Shown: positions 32,501 to 41,042 of the stretch, piece by piece
Position numbering within the stretch: position 1 is the stretch's first letter
How the letters are laid out: every line of letters starts with the position of its first letter
NCBI GenBank assembly: GCA_947471745.1
Contig: CANJKZ010000783.1
Coordinates: 694,501-758,500 of the forward strand
DNA: 64,000 nucleotides
Origin: Closterium sp. Naga37s-1
Taxonomy: Eukaryota; Streptophyta; Zygnematophyceae; Desmidiales; Closteriaceae
Reading direction: 5' to 3'
Program-made: the position numbers and the translations under genes
The notes under the pieces: model-generated
The model's database searches: none
What the model was told of the DNA's origin: nothing
What the model saw: only the letters and a program-made list of their open reading frames with translations

Positions 32501-33421
32501 TCACCACTGCTCGTACCCCGTATTCTAGACGACGGTGGAGCTACTCGGCTGCTTTCATCTCCTCACTCCTCCCGCACATTCTCCCCTGCCTGCCCCTCTC
32601 CTTTCCCGCCCTCCGCGCAGACCCCGTACTGCGCACGACGCTGGAGTTGCAGGCCCCCAACGCTGGGCGCAAGCGCAAGGCCAAGAAGCAGAGGCTCACC
32701 TTCTCCACCGATTCGCCGGCAGATGCGATCGGTGGCACCTCCGCGTGCACGGACCTGACCTCCAGCATCGGCGGCAACACCAAGGCCACCGTGGTGTGGA
32801 GAGTCGCGAAGCTCACTGGAGCTGAAAACGGCATGTGCCAGAGCCTCACGTTCTACTCCGGCCCCGGCTGCTCGGGCCAGCCGGGCCTGACGATCGCACG
32901 TCCTGCGTGGACGGGCCGTGGCTACCCCGTCACGAAAGGGTGCGTGAGCATGGTGTATGGCATATGTGTGATGCATGGCGGCACATGCGTGATGCATGCA
33001 CGCCATGCGATGTGTGGTTTAGTCCTTTCTTCTTCCAACCCATGGGTACAACGGTCATGGATCACTGGAGTTACTCGTCCTCATCTGTGCTCTTCCCTAT
33101 CCTTCCCTATCCTTACCTCTCCCAATCTCAGGACTCTCAAAAAGGCATCCCAATCGCCGAAATCAGTTGGCTGCCGGATCGGTAAGTGTGGGTGCACCAC
33201 ACGTAAGGGAGAGGGATAAATGCATGCTCTGAAGTATGGGTGCAGACGTAAGGGAGAGGGATAAATGCATGCTCTGAAGTATGGGTGCAGACGTAAGGGA
33301 GAGGGATAAATGCATGCTCTGAAGTATGGGTGCAGACGTAAGGGTGATTTGTGCCTTGCTCTCTTCCAACAGGTGCCTCCAGCTCACATGCAACTATGAA
33401 AAGGCCCACATGCACCCATGA
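23574..33421 (+). CDS. Secreted protein with four EGF-like modules and a cysteine-rich C-terminal domain, 8 exons, 333 aa
   Basis: Exons: 23574-23676, 24045-24170, 24706-24816, 31605-31721, 32072-32194, 32621-32943, 33132-33181, 33373-33421; phases agree and end in TGA. Exon 1 is a signal peptide (MDRRFGRLYG, hydrophobic core, THASA). Exons 2-5 each encode one small six-cysteine EGF-like module (GPCAKRNCG, DPCLSMKC, NACTNVDCG, DPCAALGCG) and are all symmetric phase 1-1, the classic arrangement for module shuffling. Exons 6-8 encode an unrecognised C-terminal domain of about 165 aa: a basic stretch (RKRKAKKQR), then a Cys-containing globular region (FYSGPGCSGQPG, IAEISWLPDRC). It is probably extracellular or wall-associated; the ligand is unknown. 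Intron 3 is 6.8 kb, almost all one 31-bp repeat. The exon 6 donor was chosen as TGC|GTGAGC because it gives a continuous frame; AAAGG|GTGCGT is the alternative. Confidence 0.85.
24171..24365 (+). repeat. 25- to 28-bp minisatellite at the exon 2 donor
   Basis: Seven or so copies of a unit with core TATGGCATGGGAGTGAGAG begin directly at the GTGAGTGGTG donor of exon 2. Confidence 0.9.
24380..24540 (-). mobile_element. Possible tRNA-derived SINE or tRNA relic in intron 2
   Basis: On the minus strand a B-box GGTTCGAATCC (near 24474-24484) lies about 45 nt after an A-box-like TAGACCCAGTGG, close to tRNA gene spacing, and the sequence ends GGATGGTCC. The anticodon stem does not pair well, so it is not a working tRNA gene. 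A tRNA-headed SINE is the likeliest reading; the tail and target duplication were not established. Confidence 0.35.
24817..31395 (+). repeat. 6.6-kb array of a 31-bp unit, about 212 copies, starting at the exon 3 donor
   Basis: The unit runs GTGAGCCCTG(T/C)ATTGCACACC then ACGTGCACTA. The first unit starts exactly at the 5' splice site of exon 3 (TGCACCA|GTGAGC), and every unit ends TGCACTA or TGCACCA before the next GTGAGC, so the exon's last bases plus its donor are repeated throughout. Variants (TATTGC, CATTGC, TATTAC, TATTCC; CTA or CCA) recur in blocks, for example a pattern repeated at 30121-30500, 30781-31160 and nearby, showing higher-order duplication. A few units are shortened (24960, 25268, 30709). 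Confidence 0.97.
31722..31985 (+). repeat. GT-rich minisatellite at the exon 4 donor
   Basis: Starting at the donor, 18- to 22-bp units of GTGAGTGTGCGTGTGTGGGT type repeat about fourteen times. Almost every unit contains GTGAGT. Confidence 0.92.
33182..33345 (+). repeat. 45-bp repeat at the exon 7 donor
   Basis: After the GTAAGT donor, three full units and a partial one begin GTAAGGGAGAGGGATAAATG at 33203, 33248, 33293 and 33338. Each start is itself donor-like. Confidence 0.9.
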
Positions 33422-33920
33422 ACAGCCCACATGTCAGTTACGCATCTTCCTCTATCAACTTCTGTTGCATCCCACTTCTTTTTATGTGTCCTTCCCTCCA
33501 TTTGACCCTTCCCTGTGCAACTATAGCTTGATCGCATCTACTCTAAAGAAGTTGGTGAACAAGCGAAGAACGGGCGGCCCTAGTTGGATGGGGGGGTGGG
33601 GGGCAAGGAGGCGCAAGCTGGCAGCACCAGAGCGACGTCATATCGGCGGGGGCTGATGGAGCAGAGGTGCGAGCAACTGCATGCGGTTGCTTGGAGGCTT
33701 GAAACCAACTTGGCTGATGGCTGGCTGGATCGTGTAGTGCGTGTATCAGGAATATTCTTGCATGCTTGTTGGTCTGTCTGTTGTACCATGGAGCCTAGTT
33801 TCTGTTTCTTCATAAAGATTGCTAGTTTTCGGAGCTTTGTGTGCTACCGTGTATTTCTATATTTCTTTGTTTGTCATTTGTACTTGGCGACTGCAAACCT
33901 GTTTTGTTGTGAACACCATA
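33422..33920. other. 3' flank of the right EGF-like gene
   Basis: T-rich sequence without a further gene, presumably the 3' UTR followed by intergenic DNA. Confidence 0.5.
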
Positions 33921-34075
33921 CCGTATCACCCCACATATAAGCGCAGGCCTATTAAAAGCGCATGCGCTTCTATCTGGAGCAATGCGCTTATGGCCGATCC
34001 TCAATTATAAGCGCACCCCTGATAAAATCCTTATTATAAGCGCACCCTTGCTATATAAACAAGATTTTTTATACT
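33921..34075. repeat. Repeats of a TATAAGCGCA motif with palindromes
   Basis: ATAAGCGCA occurs at least three times in direct orientation (33937-34060), and GCGCTTAT and GCGCATGCGC palindromes lie between. It looks like a short inverted-repeat element or fragment; boundaries were not resolved. A T run (34077-34097) follows. Confidence 0.5.
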
Positions 34076-34126
34076 TGTTTTTTTTTTTTTTTTTTTTCAG
34101 ACCTTCATCATGGCTATCCTACATTA

Positions 34127-35029
34127 CCGTATTCTCCCGGACATAACACCCGGGGGTATTATGATAACCACAAAGAAAAAAAGGGGGGGGGTCCTTTCAA
34201 CGGAAAATCCTATATAATACCTGGGTGGTTATATATGGTATATTTTAATGCAACAGTTTGGGTGTTTCTGTCAGAATCCCAACCACTAGACCATTGGGAT
34301 AAAAGGGCTTGTTTCAGTAGCGGGTCAGTGTCAGTAGATCTGCACTGTGGATGCCCGATTGATCCTGGAGAGGGTTACATGCGCGTTTGCCTGGGGGGTT
34401 ATGGGCGCACTGACCCGCTACTGAAACAAGCCCTTTTATCCCAATGGTCTAGTGGTTGGGATTCTGACATGGTATCAGAGCGGTCTCGGGTTCGATTCCC
34501 GGTGTATGCACATGTAGGCCGTTGCCGCTGTGCTTAGTCTTGGGCCTCCCAGTGTGGGGGGGTGTCAGTAGATCTGCACTGTGGATACTCGATTGATCCT
34601 GGAGAGGGTCAATGCGCGTTTGCCTGGGGGGTTATGGCGAGAATGTGAGTTTCACCTTTCAGGCCAATTGCAGTGGAAGATTCGCCAGCGTGGCGACTTC
34701 CTAGAATGTGGGATGGGGGAAATGTCCACTTGCAGCAAAAGATTTGCTAGGGTGGCGACAGCGAGATTGTGGGAGGGGGAAATGTCGGCGGATTCTAAGT
34801 GCAAGTACACGCGAAATTTCATCTAGGAAGCGATTCTCGCAATATTCTCCTGTAAGGAATCAGACTCGATAACAGCTATAATAGGAATCCGTAAGAAAAG
34901 GGGGGTGTTATAGAAAATCATCCAAAAAGGGGGGTTATAGTAGAAACGAGGTCGCCCATAGCACCCACCCCGCACAAGCTACCCGGGGGTGTACTATCAT
35001 GGGGGGGTGTTTTGTCCGGGAGATTACGG
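34127..35029. mobile_element. TA-flanked terminal-inverted-repeat element (mariner/pogo-type MITE), 903 bp
   Basis: Left end CCGTATTCTCCCGGACATAA and right end (inverted) CCGTAATCTCCCGGACAAAA match over about 25 bp with two differences. TA flanks both sides (34125-34126, 35030-35031). TA target sites are typical of Tc1/mariner/pogo elements. It carries no transposase, but contains a perfect foldback module (34269-34469). A pogo-like transposase pseudogene lies immediately to the right. Confidence 0.75.
34269..34469 (+). repeat. Perfect 62-bp inverted repeat with 77-bp loop, LTR-like ends
   Basis: Arms 34269-34330 and 34408-34469 are perfect inverted copies (TGTCAGAATC...GATTCTGACA). The right end is directly followed by TGGTATCAGAGC (34470-34481), the LTR-element primer-site sequence. 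The loop sequence recurs as a direct copy at 34563-34641. This may be a copia LTR rearranged into a foldback. Confidence 0.8.
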
Positions 35030-35275
35030 TACTTGTAATTTTCCATTACCGGTAACTAAAACATTCACATACAATAAGGTGATTACTGTCCTAGCCTAAA
35101 CACAATCATCATGCCTAGTCTAGCCTTAGGCTTGCTCTTCCTCCTCGTCCGATTCATGCTCTGTAGAGTTGTTGTCCCAGAACCCGTCTGCTTGGATGTC
35201 GTCCTCGACCTCTACCTCATGGGACAACTGGCCTCTCCGGTGCGCCATCACCAGACGGTCTTCGCTCCCATCAAG

Positions 35276-35401
35276 TGTCAAACTCATATGCTATAGTCTG
35301 TGTAGGCTGTAGTGGGGTAGACAACATGGGGTACAACACTTTTAGGTTTTCCTACTAGTACCCACCTGCTTGCTAGTTCATTCATTCCTCGTTCTTTCAC
35401 A
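35276..35401 (+). repeat. 5' LTR of copia element 1
   Basis: 126 bp, TGTCAAACTC to TTCTTTCACA. It differs from the 3' LTR once (CTACTAGTAC versus CTACTTGTAC). Confidence 0.95.
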
Positions 35402-35629
35402 TGGTATAGAGCAGGTTCCCTAGTGGGAACGTTTCCTAGGGCCCACCGAATATCGATTTTTTTTCTGCCCGGAGCGCGCTTCGCCCCTGCCCGAGTCGCG
35501 CCCCGTGCGCCTACTCTCCCGTCGCGTCCCCTGCCCTTAGTGGCCCGTCGCGCTCCCCTACGGCCCCGTAGCGGCCCCTCTCACGGCCTCTCACGGCCCC
35601 TCTCACGGCCCTTCGCGGCCCCTTCAGGC

Positions 35630-35925
35630 CCCTCGTGGCCCCTTCGCGGCCTCCCTTCGCGGCCCCTTCGTGGCACCTTCGTGGCCCCTTCCCGGCCCCT
35701 TCGCGGCCCCTTCACGGCCCCTTCACGGCCCCTTCGCGGCCCCTTCGCGGCCCCTTCACGGCCCCTTCACGCCCCCTTCGCGGCCCCTTCGCGGCCCCTT
35801 CACGGCCCCTTCACGGCCCCTTCGCGGCCCCTTCGCGGCCCCTTCACGGCCCCTTCACGGCCCCTTCGCGGCCCCTTCGCGGCCCCTTCACGGCCCCTTC
35901 ACGGCCCCTTCGCGGCCCCGCCCCG
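35630..35925 (+). repeat. 12-bp GGCCCCTTCRCG tandem repeat in the copia 1 leader
   Basis: About 24 copies of GGCCCCTTCGCG or GGCCCCTTCACG alternating in pairs. Because 12 is divisible by 3 the frames stay open (PFAAPSRPLHG); this is probably not protein-coding. Confidence 0.9.
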
Positions 35926-36096
35926 CTGCCCGTAGCGACCCCGCTGCGTCGCCCTTCGCGGCCCCGCTGCGTCGCCCCCGCCTCGTCGCGTCGACCCTGC
36001 GGGACCCGCGAGGCGCGGCTCCTGTGCGTCGCGACGCCCCTGCGGGACCCGCGTGGCGTCACCGCTGCCCGCCGCGGCGCCCTGCCCTAACCCGCG

Positions 36097-36520
36097 CCCT
36101 GGAGCAGCCGCCACTGCAGCAGCCGCCCCTGGAGCAGCCGCCACTGCAGCAGCCGCCCCTGGAGCAGCCTCCTCTGCAGCAGCCGCCCCTGGAGCAGCCG
36201 CCCCTGAAGCAGCCGCCCCTGGAGCAGCCGCCCCTGAAGCAGCCGCCCCTGGAGCAGCCGCCACTGCAGCAGCCGCCCCTGGAGCAGCCACATCTGCAGC
36301 AGCCGCCCCTGGAGCAGCCGCCCCTGCAGCAGCCGCCCCTGGAGCAGCCGCCACTGCAGCAGCCGCCCCTGGAGCAGCCACCACTGCAGCAGCCGCCCCT
36401 GGAGCAGCCGCCACTGCAGCAGCCGCCCATGGAGCAGCCGCCCCTGCAGCAGCCGCCCCTGGAGCAGCCACCCTTGCAGCAGCTGCCCCTGGAGCAGCCG
36501 CCCCTGCGGCTGCCGCGGAG
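36097..36520 (+). repeat. 30-bp tandem repeat in copia 1
   Basis: About fourteen copies of a 30-bp unit that would encode PPLEQPPLQQ in one frame and APGAAATAAA in another. Open in both directions, so coding status is undecided. Confidence 0.9.
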
Positions 36521-36804
36521 CCCTCGCCCTACAGTGGTAGCGGCCTCGCCGTTGCCGCCATCGTACACCTGCCCCTCCCGCCACTGGTGAGCACTGCCCT
36601 GCCCGTACTGCTGTTACTGCTGCTCTTGCTGCTACTGCTCTTTCTACTGCTACTGCTGCTCCTGGCTTGGCCAGATGCAGCTCCAGCGACGTCCGCGTGA
36701 GTCCCTCACGCCCCAGCAGCTTCGTGAGTGGTACGCTACTTGGGGTTGTCGGGGTGGCCGTAGTGGGAGTCGTCCTGGAGTGAGTAGTTCGGCAGCTGCT
36801 TGTA

Positions 36805-37614
36805 GTGGCCAGGTGCAGCTGCAGCGTCGTCCGTGCGCGGTCCTTTCGCCCCAGCAGCTTCGTGAGTGGTACGCTCAGCGTGGCGGGTCATGGGGTACTG
36901 CTCGCTGTCCGTACGTCATTCGCACTGGTGCTCGGACTGGTTAGCCTTGCGGGACGTTTGGTCACGCAGAGTCCCGCCCGCGTCCGTGGCCAGGGTCACG
37001 AGCGTTACTTCCTGTTGGTGGTTGACGACTACTCGCGTTACACCACGGTGTTCCCCTTGCGCAGCAAGGATGACGTCACTGAGGTGTTGATCGACTGGAT
37101 CCGCACAGCTCGTCTCCAGCTCAGAGAGAGTTTCGGCTCGGACTTTCCTGTTCTGCGTCTGCACTCTGACAGAGGCGGGGAGTTTTCCTCTGCCCGTCTG
37201 GGAGCCTTCTGTCGTGCACAGGGCATCCGCCAGACCTTCACGCTTCCGGCCTCTCCACAGCAAAATGGGATTGCTGAGCGCCGCATTGGCATGGTCATGG
37301 ACGTCGCTCGTACGTCCATGATCCATGCGGCTGCTCCCCATTTTCTATGGCCGTTTGCGGTTCAGTACGCAGCGCATCAGCTCAACCTTCAGCCCCGGGT
37401 CTCCTTGCCAGAGACCTCCCCCACCTTGCGGTGGACGGGGAAGGTTGGCGATGCGTCTGCGTTTCGTGTCTGGGGATCTCGGGCGTTTGTCCGCGACTTG
37501 TCTGCGGACAAGCTGTCCCCCCGTGCTGTTCCCTGCGTCTTCCTTGGCTTCCACCCTGACGCGCCTGGTTGGCAGTTTTACCACCCCACCTCGCGCCGGG
37601 TTCTGTCCTCCTAG
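36805..37614 (+). pseudogene. Copia 1 integrase, N-terminally truncated, ends at a TAG
   Basis: Integrase core from HERYFLLVVDDYSRYT through LHSDRGGEFSS (second Asp) and PQQNGIAERRIG (Glu), then the ETSPTLRWTG and CVFLGFHPDAPGW signatures of the copia integrase tail. The HHCC zinc region and the first catalytic Asp (HMDVWGP in the related element at 53300) are absent, joined instead to low-complexity sequence. The frame stops at TAG 37612-37614, where the relative at 52745 reads CAG (SSQDVTFDES), so one C-to-T change separates it from the downstream polymerase frame. Confidence 0.9.
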
Positions 37615-40600
37615 GACGTCACCTTTGACGAGTCGGTGCCTTACTACCGTCTCTTCCCCTACCGCACTGCGCCCCTCCCCCCGCCGCCTCTCTTCCTTGC
37701 GCCAGGTCCTCCCCCGGTAGACCCTCTCCCCCCACAGGGTCCTGCCCCGTCAGGTGTGTCCCAGGTAGACGCAGTCGAGCCTGTCGAGGTAGCTGTTGAC
37801 TCTGGTGCTGCTAGGGGTGCTGAGCCTGCGGGTGCCGGGTCTGGGGGTGCTGAGCCTGGGGGTGCGGAGCCTGGGGGTGCTGAGTCTAGGGGTGCTGAGC
37901 CTGCGGGTGCCGGGTCTGGGGGTGCTGAGCCTGGGGGTACGGAGCCTGGGGGTGCGGAGCCTGGGGGTGCTGGGTCTGCTCGTGTGGCCTCTGGCGGTGC
38001 TTCGTCGAGGCGGGAGCTACCCTCTCCGCAGGAGCTGCGCGAGTGGTTTGCCCGGCGCTGGAGCCGTGCTGTTGGAGCTGGAGGTGCTGCTGTTACTGCT
38101 GACCCTGGGGTCGGCACTGGAGTTCCTGGAGCCACTGGTCCTGGAGGTGCTCGTACTGGCGGTACTGGAGCTGCTGGGACTGGGGGTGCTGCTGGGGCTA
38201 CTGGAGTTGGTCCTGCTGGAGGTGCTGCTGGAGCTGCTGGAGCTGGTGCTACTGGAGCTGCTGGAGCTGCTGGAGTTGGTGCTGCTGGAGCTGCTGGAGC
38301 TGGAGCTGCTGGGGGTGTTGGCGCTGGTGGTGCTGCTGGCGCTGGTGCTTCTGAGGGTGTTGGAGTTGGCGCTCTTGGAGCTGGAGGTGCTGCTGGCGCT
38401 GGTGCTGCCGCTGGGGGTGCTGGTGCTGTCCCTGCTGGTTCTGGAGGCGCTGCGCGGCCGCGGCCGTACTTCGTTCCGCTTCTTGAGCAGGTTCTTGGTC
38501 TCCCGCCCTCTACTGGTCCTGCTCCTCCCTTAGAGTGTCCACAGCCTGTCCAGTCGCGGTCACAGTTACAGCCCGCCTCCCCCCTACCTGCTCCTTCTCC
38601 CTACACTGGTCCTACTGGAGGTCTTGCTGAGCGTCGTGAGCCTGCGTCTCGTCCTGCGTCACCTGTTCGTGCTGCTCGCACTAGTGGTCGTGCTCCGCGT
38701 CCGCGTCCTCCTGCGGTCCCAGGCACACACCAGATGGCGCTGCGTCCGTCCACTGCTCCTCTGCGTGTCCCGTTGCCGTCTCCTCCAGAGTCCTCTCTTC
38801 CTGTCCTTGCTGACCCGGAGTCTGACTCTCTTCGTGCTGCCAGTCCTACTGTCACGCGTCTCCTGGCTACTGTTGTCACTCACCCTTCCTTTGAGTCCAC
38901 TGCTGCGTCTGCCTTGGTTGCTGAGCTTGTCGACTTTGCTGCTCGCTGTCGTCTAGACTACGCCACTAGTCTTGTTGCTGAGTCTGAGTCTGTCTGTCCT
39001 CCGTCCGTCGGGGGTGAGTGTGCTCTTAGCACGGACGTCCTTGAGGACAGGCAGGAGGAGTTCCAGTGTTTTGCTGCTGCTTTGCCTCATCTCGTGTCCA
39101 CGCTGATTGCCCCTGAGGGAGACCCGGATGCACCAGACATCCCGACTCCTCGATCGTACGCTGAGGCGATCGAGGGTCCCTACCCCTCACAGTGGCAGTC
39201 AGCCATGGACGCAGAGATGGCTTCCTGGAAGTCCACAGGCACCTACGTTGACGAGGTTCCCCCACCTGGGGCGAACATCGTCAGTGGCATGTGGATTTTC
39301 AGGGTGAAGCGGCCGCCGGGTTCTCCGCCTGTCTTCAAGGCGCGTTACGTGGCTCGAGGCTTCAGTCAGCGGCAGGGAGTTGACTACTTTCAGACCTTCT
39401 CTCCCACCCCGAAGATGACCACTCTTCGGGTGCTGCTGCACATAGCCGCTCAGCGCGACTACGAGCTTCACTCTCTTGACTTCAGCACAACTTTCGTGCA
39501 GGGCAGCCTGCACGAGGAGATCTGGCTGCGCCGCCCACCTGGCTTCACTGGGTCGTTTCCTCCTGGTACCCAGTGGAGCCTCCGGCGGCCAGTCTACGGT
39601 CTCCGCCAGGCGCCCAGTGAGTGGCACGCCACACTAAGGAATACACTTGCGGCTCTTGGGTTTGCTCCTTCTACTGCCGACCCGTTGCTGTTTCTGCGCA
39701 CCGACACCTCTTTGCCGCCGTTCTACATCCTCGTGTACGTCGACAACTTGGTCTTTGCCACTGCTGACACTGCTGGACTCGCCCACGTGAAGTCCGAGCT
39801 GCAGAAGAGACACACGTGCACAGACCTGGGTGAACTGCGCAGCTACCTTGGCTTGCAGATCACCCGGGACAGAGCACAGCGCACCATTACCCTGACTCAG
39901 TCACACATGGTGCAGCAGGTCCTTCAGCGCTTCGACTTCACGTACTCCTCGCCTCAGGCCACTCCTCTGTCTACTCGCCACTCGCTCTCAGCTCTGCCTT
40001 CGGATGAGTCCGTAGAGCCGAGTGGCCCGTACCCAGAGCTTGTTGGCTGCCTCATGTACCTGATGACCTGCACACGACCTGACCTTGCATACCCTCTTAG
40101 CATCTTGGCACGCTATGTTGCTCCTGGGAGACACCGACCAGAGCACATGGCTGCAGCGAAGAGGGTGTTGCGCTACTTGTGCAGTACGTCGGGCATGGGG
40201 CTAGTGCTTGGAGGGCGACGTTCAGTGGTCCTCACAGGTCACGCAGACGCTTCTTGGGCTGACGACCAGGCTACGCAGCGGTCGTCACAGGGTTACACCT
40301 TCAGCCTTGGTTCCGGCTCTGTTTCGTGGCGGTCTACCCGCTCGTCTTCTGTTCTCGGCTCCAGCTGTGAGGCTGAGATCTACGCGGGGGCCATGGCTAT
40401 ACAGGAGCTACGCTGGCTCACCGACCTGCTGACTGACCTAGGAGAGCCGCCTCGTTCTCCTCCAGTTTTGTACGTAGACAACAAGGCCATGCTGGCCTTG
40501 TGTCGGGAGCACAGAATGGAGCACAGAACAAAGCACATTGCTCTTCGCTACTTCCTTGCTCGTGAGCTGCAGCAGCGTGGTCAGCTGCGCCTTGCTTACG

Positions 40601-40719
40601 TGGCCTCTGAGGCCAACACTGCTGATATCTTTACCAAGGCACTTCCGCCTTGTGATCATCAGCGTTTCTGTACGATGCTAGGTCTTGTGCCTACTTGGCC
40701 TCACTTGCTCACTTCTTGA
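37615..40719 (+). CDS. Copia 1 reverse transcriptase-RNase H region, long open frame with YVDN active site
   Basis: Open for about 1030 codons (ORF start codon at 37636) in the same frame as the integrase. First ~350 residues: proline- and glycine-rich spacer with AGAAGAG-type repeats and an LPSPQELREWFARR block. Then the reverse transcriptase: DEVPPPGANIVSGMWIFRVK, YVARGFSQRQGVDYFQTFSP, SLDFSTTFVQGSLHEEIW, YGLRQAPSEWH; then CTRPDLAYPLSILARY and RNase H (HADASWADD, SSCEAEIYAGA, ADIFTKAL). The catalytic box reads YVDN (near 39737) rather than YVDD, which should abolish polymerase activity; the relative at 49740 keeps YVDD. A single G-to-A change (GAC to AAC) explains it. Confidence 0.92.
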   Translation, partial: DVTFDESVPYYRLFPYRTAPLPPPPLFLAPGPPPVDPLPPQGPAPSGVSQVDAVEPVEVAVDSGAARGAEPAGAGSGGAEPGGAEPGGAESRGAEPAGAGSGGAEPGGTEPGGAEPGGAGSARVASGGASSRRELPSPQELREWFARRWSRAVGAGGAAVTADPGVGTGVPGATGPGGARTGGTGAAGTGGAAGATGVGPAGGAAGAAGAGATGAAGAAGVGAAGAAGAGAAGGVGAGGAAGAGASEGVGVGALGAGGAAGAGAAAGGAGAVPAGSGGAARPRPYFVPLLEQVLGLPPSTGPAPPLECPQPVQSRSQLQPASPLPAPSPYTGPTGGLAERREPASRPASPVRAARTSGRAPRPRPPAVPGTHQMALRPSTAPLRVPLPSPPESSLPVLADPESDSLRAASPTVTRLLATVVTHPSFESTAASALVAELVDFAARCRLDYATSLVAESESVCPPSVGGECALSTDVLEDRQEEFQCFAAALPHLVSTLIAPEGDPDAPDIPTPRSYAEAIEGPYPSQWQSAMDAEMASWKSTGTYVDEVPPPGANIVSGMWIFRVKRPPGSPPVFKARYVARGFSQRQGVDYFQTFSPTPKMTTLRVLLHIAAQRDYELHSLDFSTTFVQGSLHEEIWLRRPPGFTGSFPPGTQWSLRRPVYGLRQAPSEWHATLRNTLAALGFAPSTADPLLFLRTDTSLPPFYILVYVDNLVFATADTAGLAHVKSELQKRHTCTDLGELRSYLGLQITRDRAQRTITLTQSHMVQQVLQRFDFTYSSPQATPLSTRHSLSALPSDESVEPSGPYPELVGCLMYLMTCTRPDLAYPLSILARYVAPGRHRPEHMAAAKRVLRYLCSTSGMGLVLGGRRSVVLTGHADASWADDQATQRSSQGYTFSLGSGSVSWRSTRSSSVLGSSCEAEIYAGAMAIQELRWLTDLLTDLGEPPRSPPVLYVDNKAMLALCREHRMEHRTKHIALRYFLARELQQRGQLRLAYVASEANTADIFTKALPPCDHQRFCTMLGLVPTWPHLLTS

Positions 40720-40916
40720 CCTTGCTTGTACTGTGATCTTTCTATACCTGCACTTGCTTGTTTACCTTTATATATGATCTTGCATGTGAACTGGCCTTGT
40801 GGCCTTGAACTTGTGCTCGGAATGTGTGGTGACGTTGTGATCCACCCTGAGCTTGCTCTGCTTTGCTTGACTGGTCTTGTGACCTCTTGTTCTCCCCCAC
40901 TTTGCCTATGGGGGTG

Positions 40917-41042
40917 TGTCAAACTCATATGCTATAGTCTGTGTAGGCTGTAGTGGGGTAGACAACATGGGGTACAACACTTTTAGGTTTTCCTACTTGT
41001 ACCCACCTGCTTGCTAGTTCATTCATTCCTCGTTCTTTCACA
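40917..41042 (+). repeat. 3' LTR of copia element 1
   Basis: 126 bp matching 35276-35401. The right target-site copy TCAAG is at 41043-41047. Confidence 0.95.

Larger units (their letters stand above)
35276..41042 (+). mobile_element. Complete-ended Ty1/copia LTR retrotransposon, internally deleted
   Basis: 5767 bp with 126-bp LTRs that differ at one base and a target-site duplication TCAAG, so insertion is recent. Primer site TGGTATAGAGC follows the left LTR; polypurine tract TATGGGGGTG precedes the right one. Copia order (integrase before reverse transcriptase) is clear, but gag, protease and the integrase N terminus are absent. About 1.3 kb of tandem low-complexity sequence stands in their place, so the element must have moved with help in trans or been damaged after insertion. 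Confidence 0.95.

Noticed and set aside
34438..34508. Functional tRNA gene
   Set aside because: A- and B-box spacing fits, but position 33 is not T and the acceptor stem does not pair; kept only as a tRNA-like finding.
35423..36700. Pro/Ala-rich ORFs in the copia 1 leader
   Set aside because: 12-bp and 30-bp repeats keep several frames open on both strands; there is no Gag motif or zinc knuckle.
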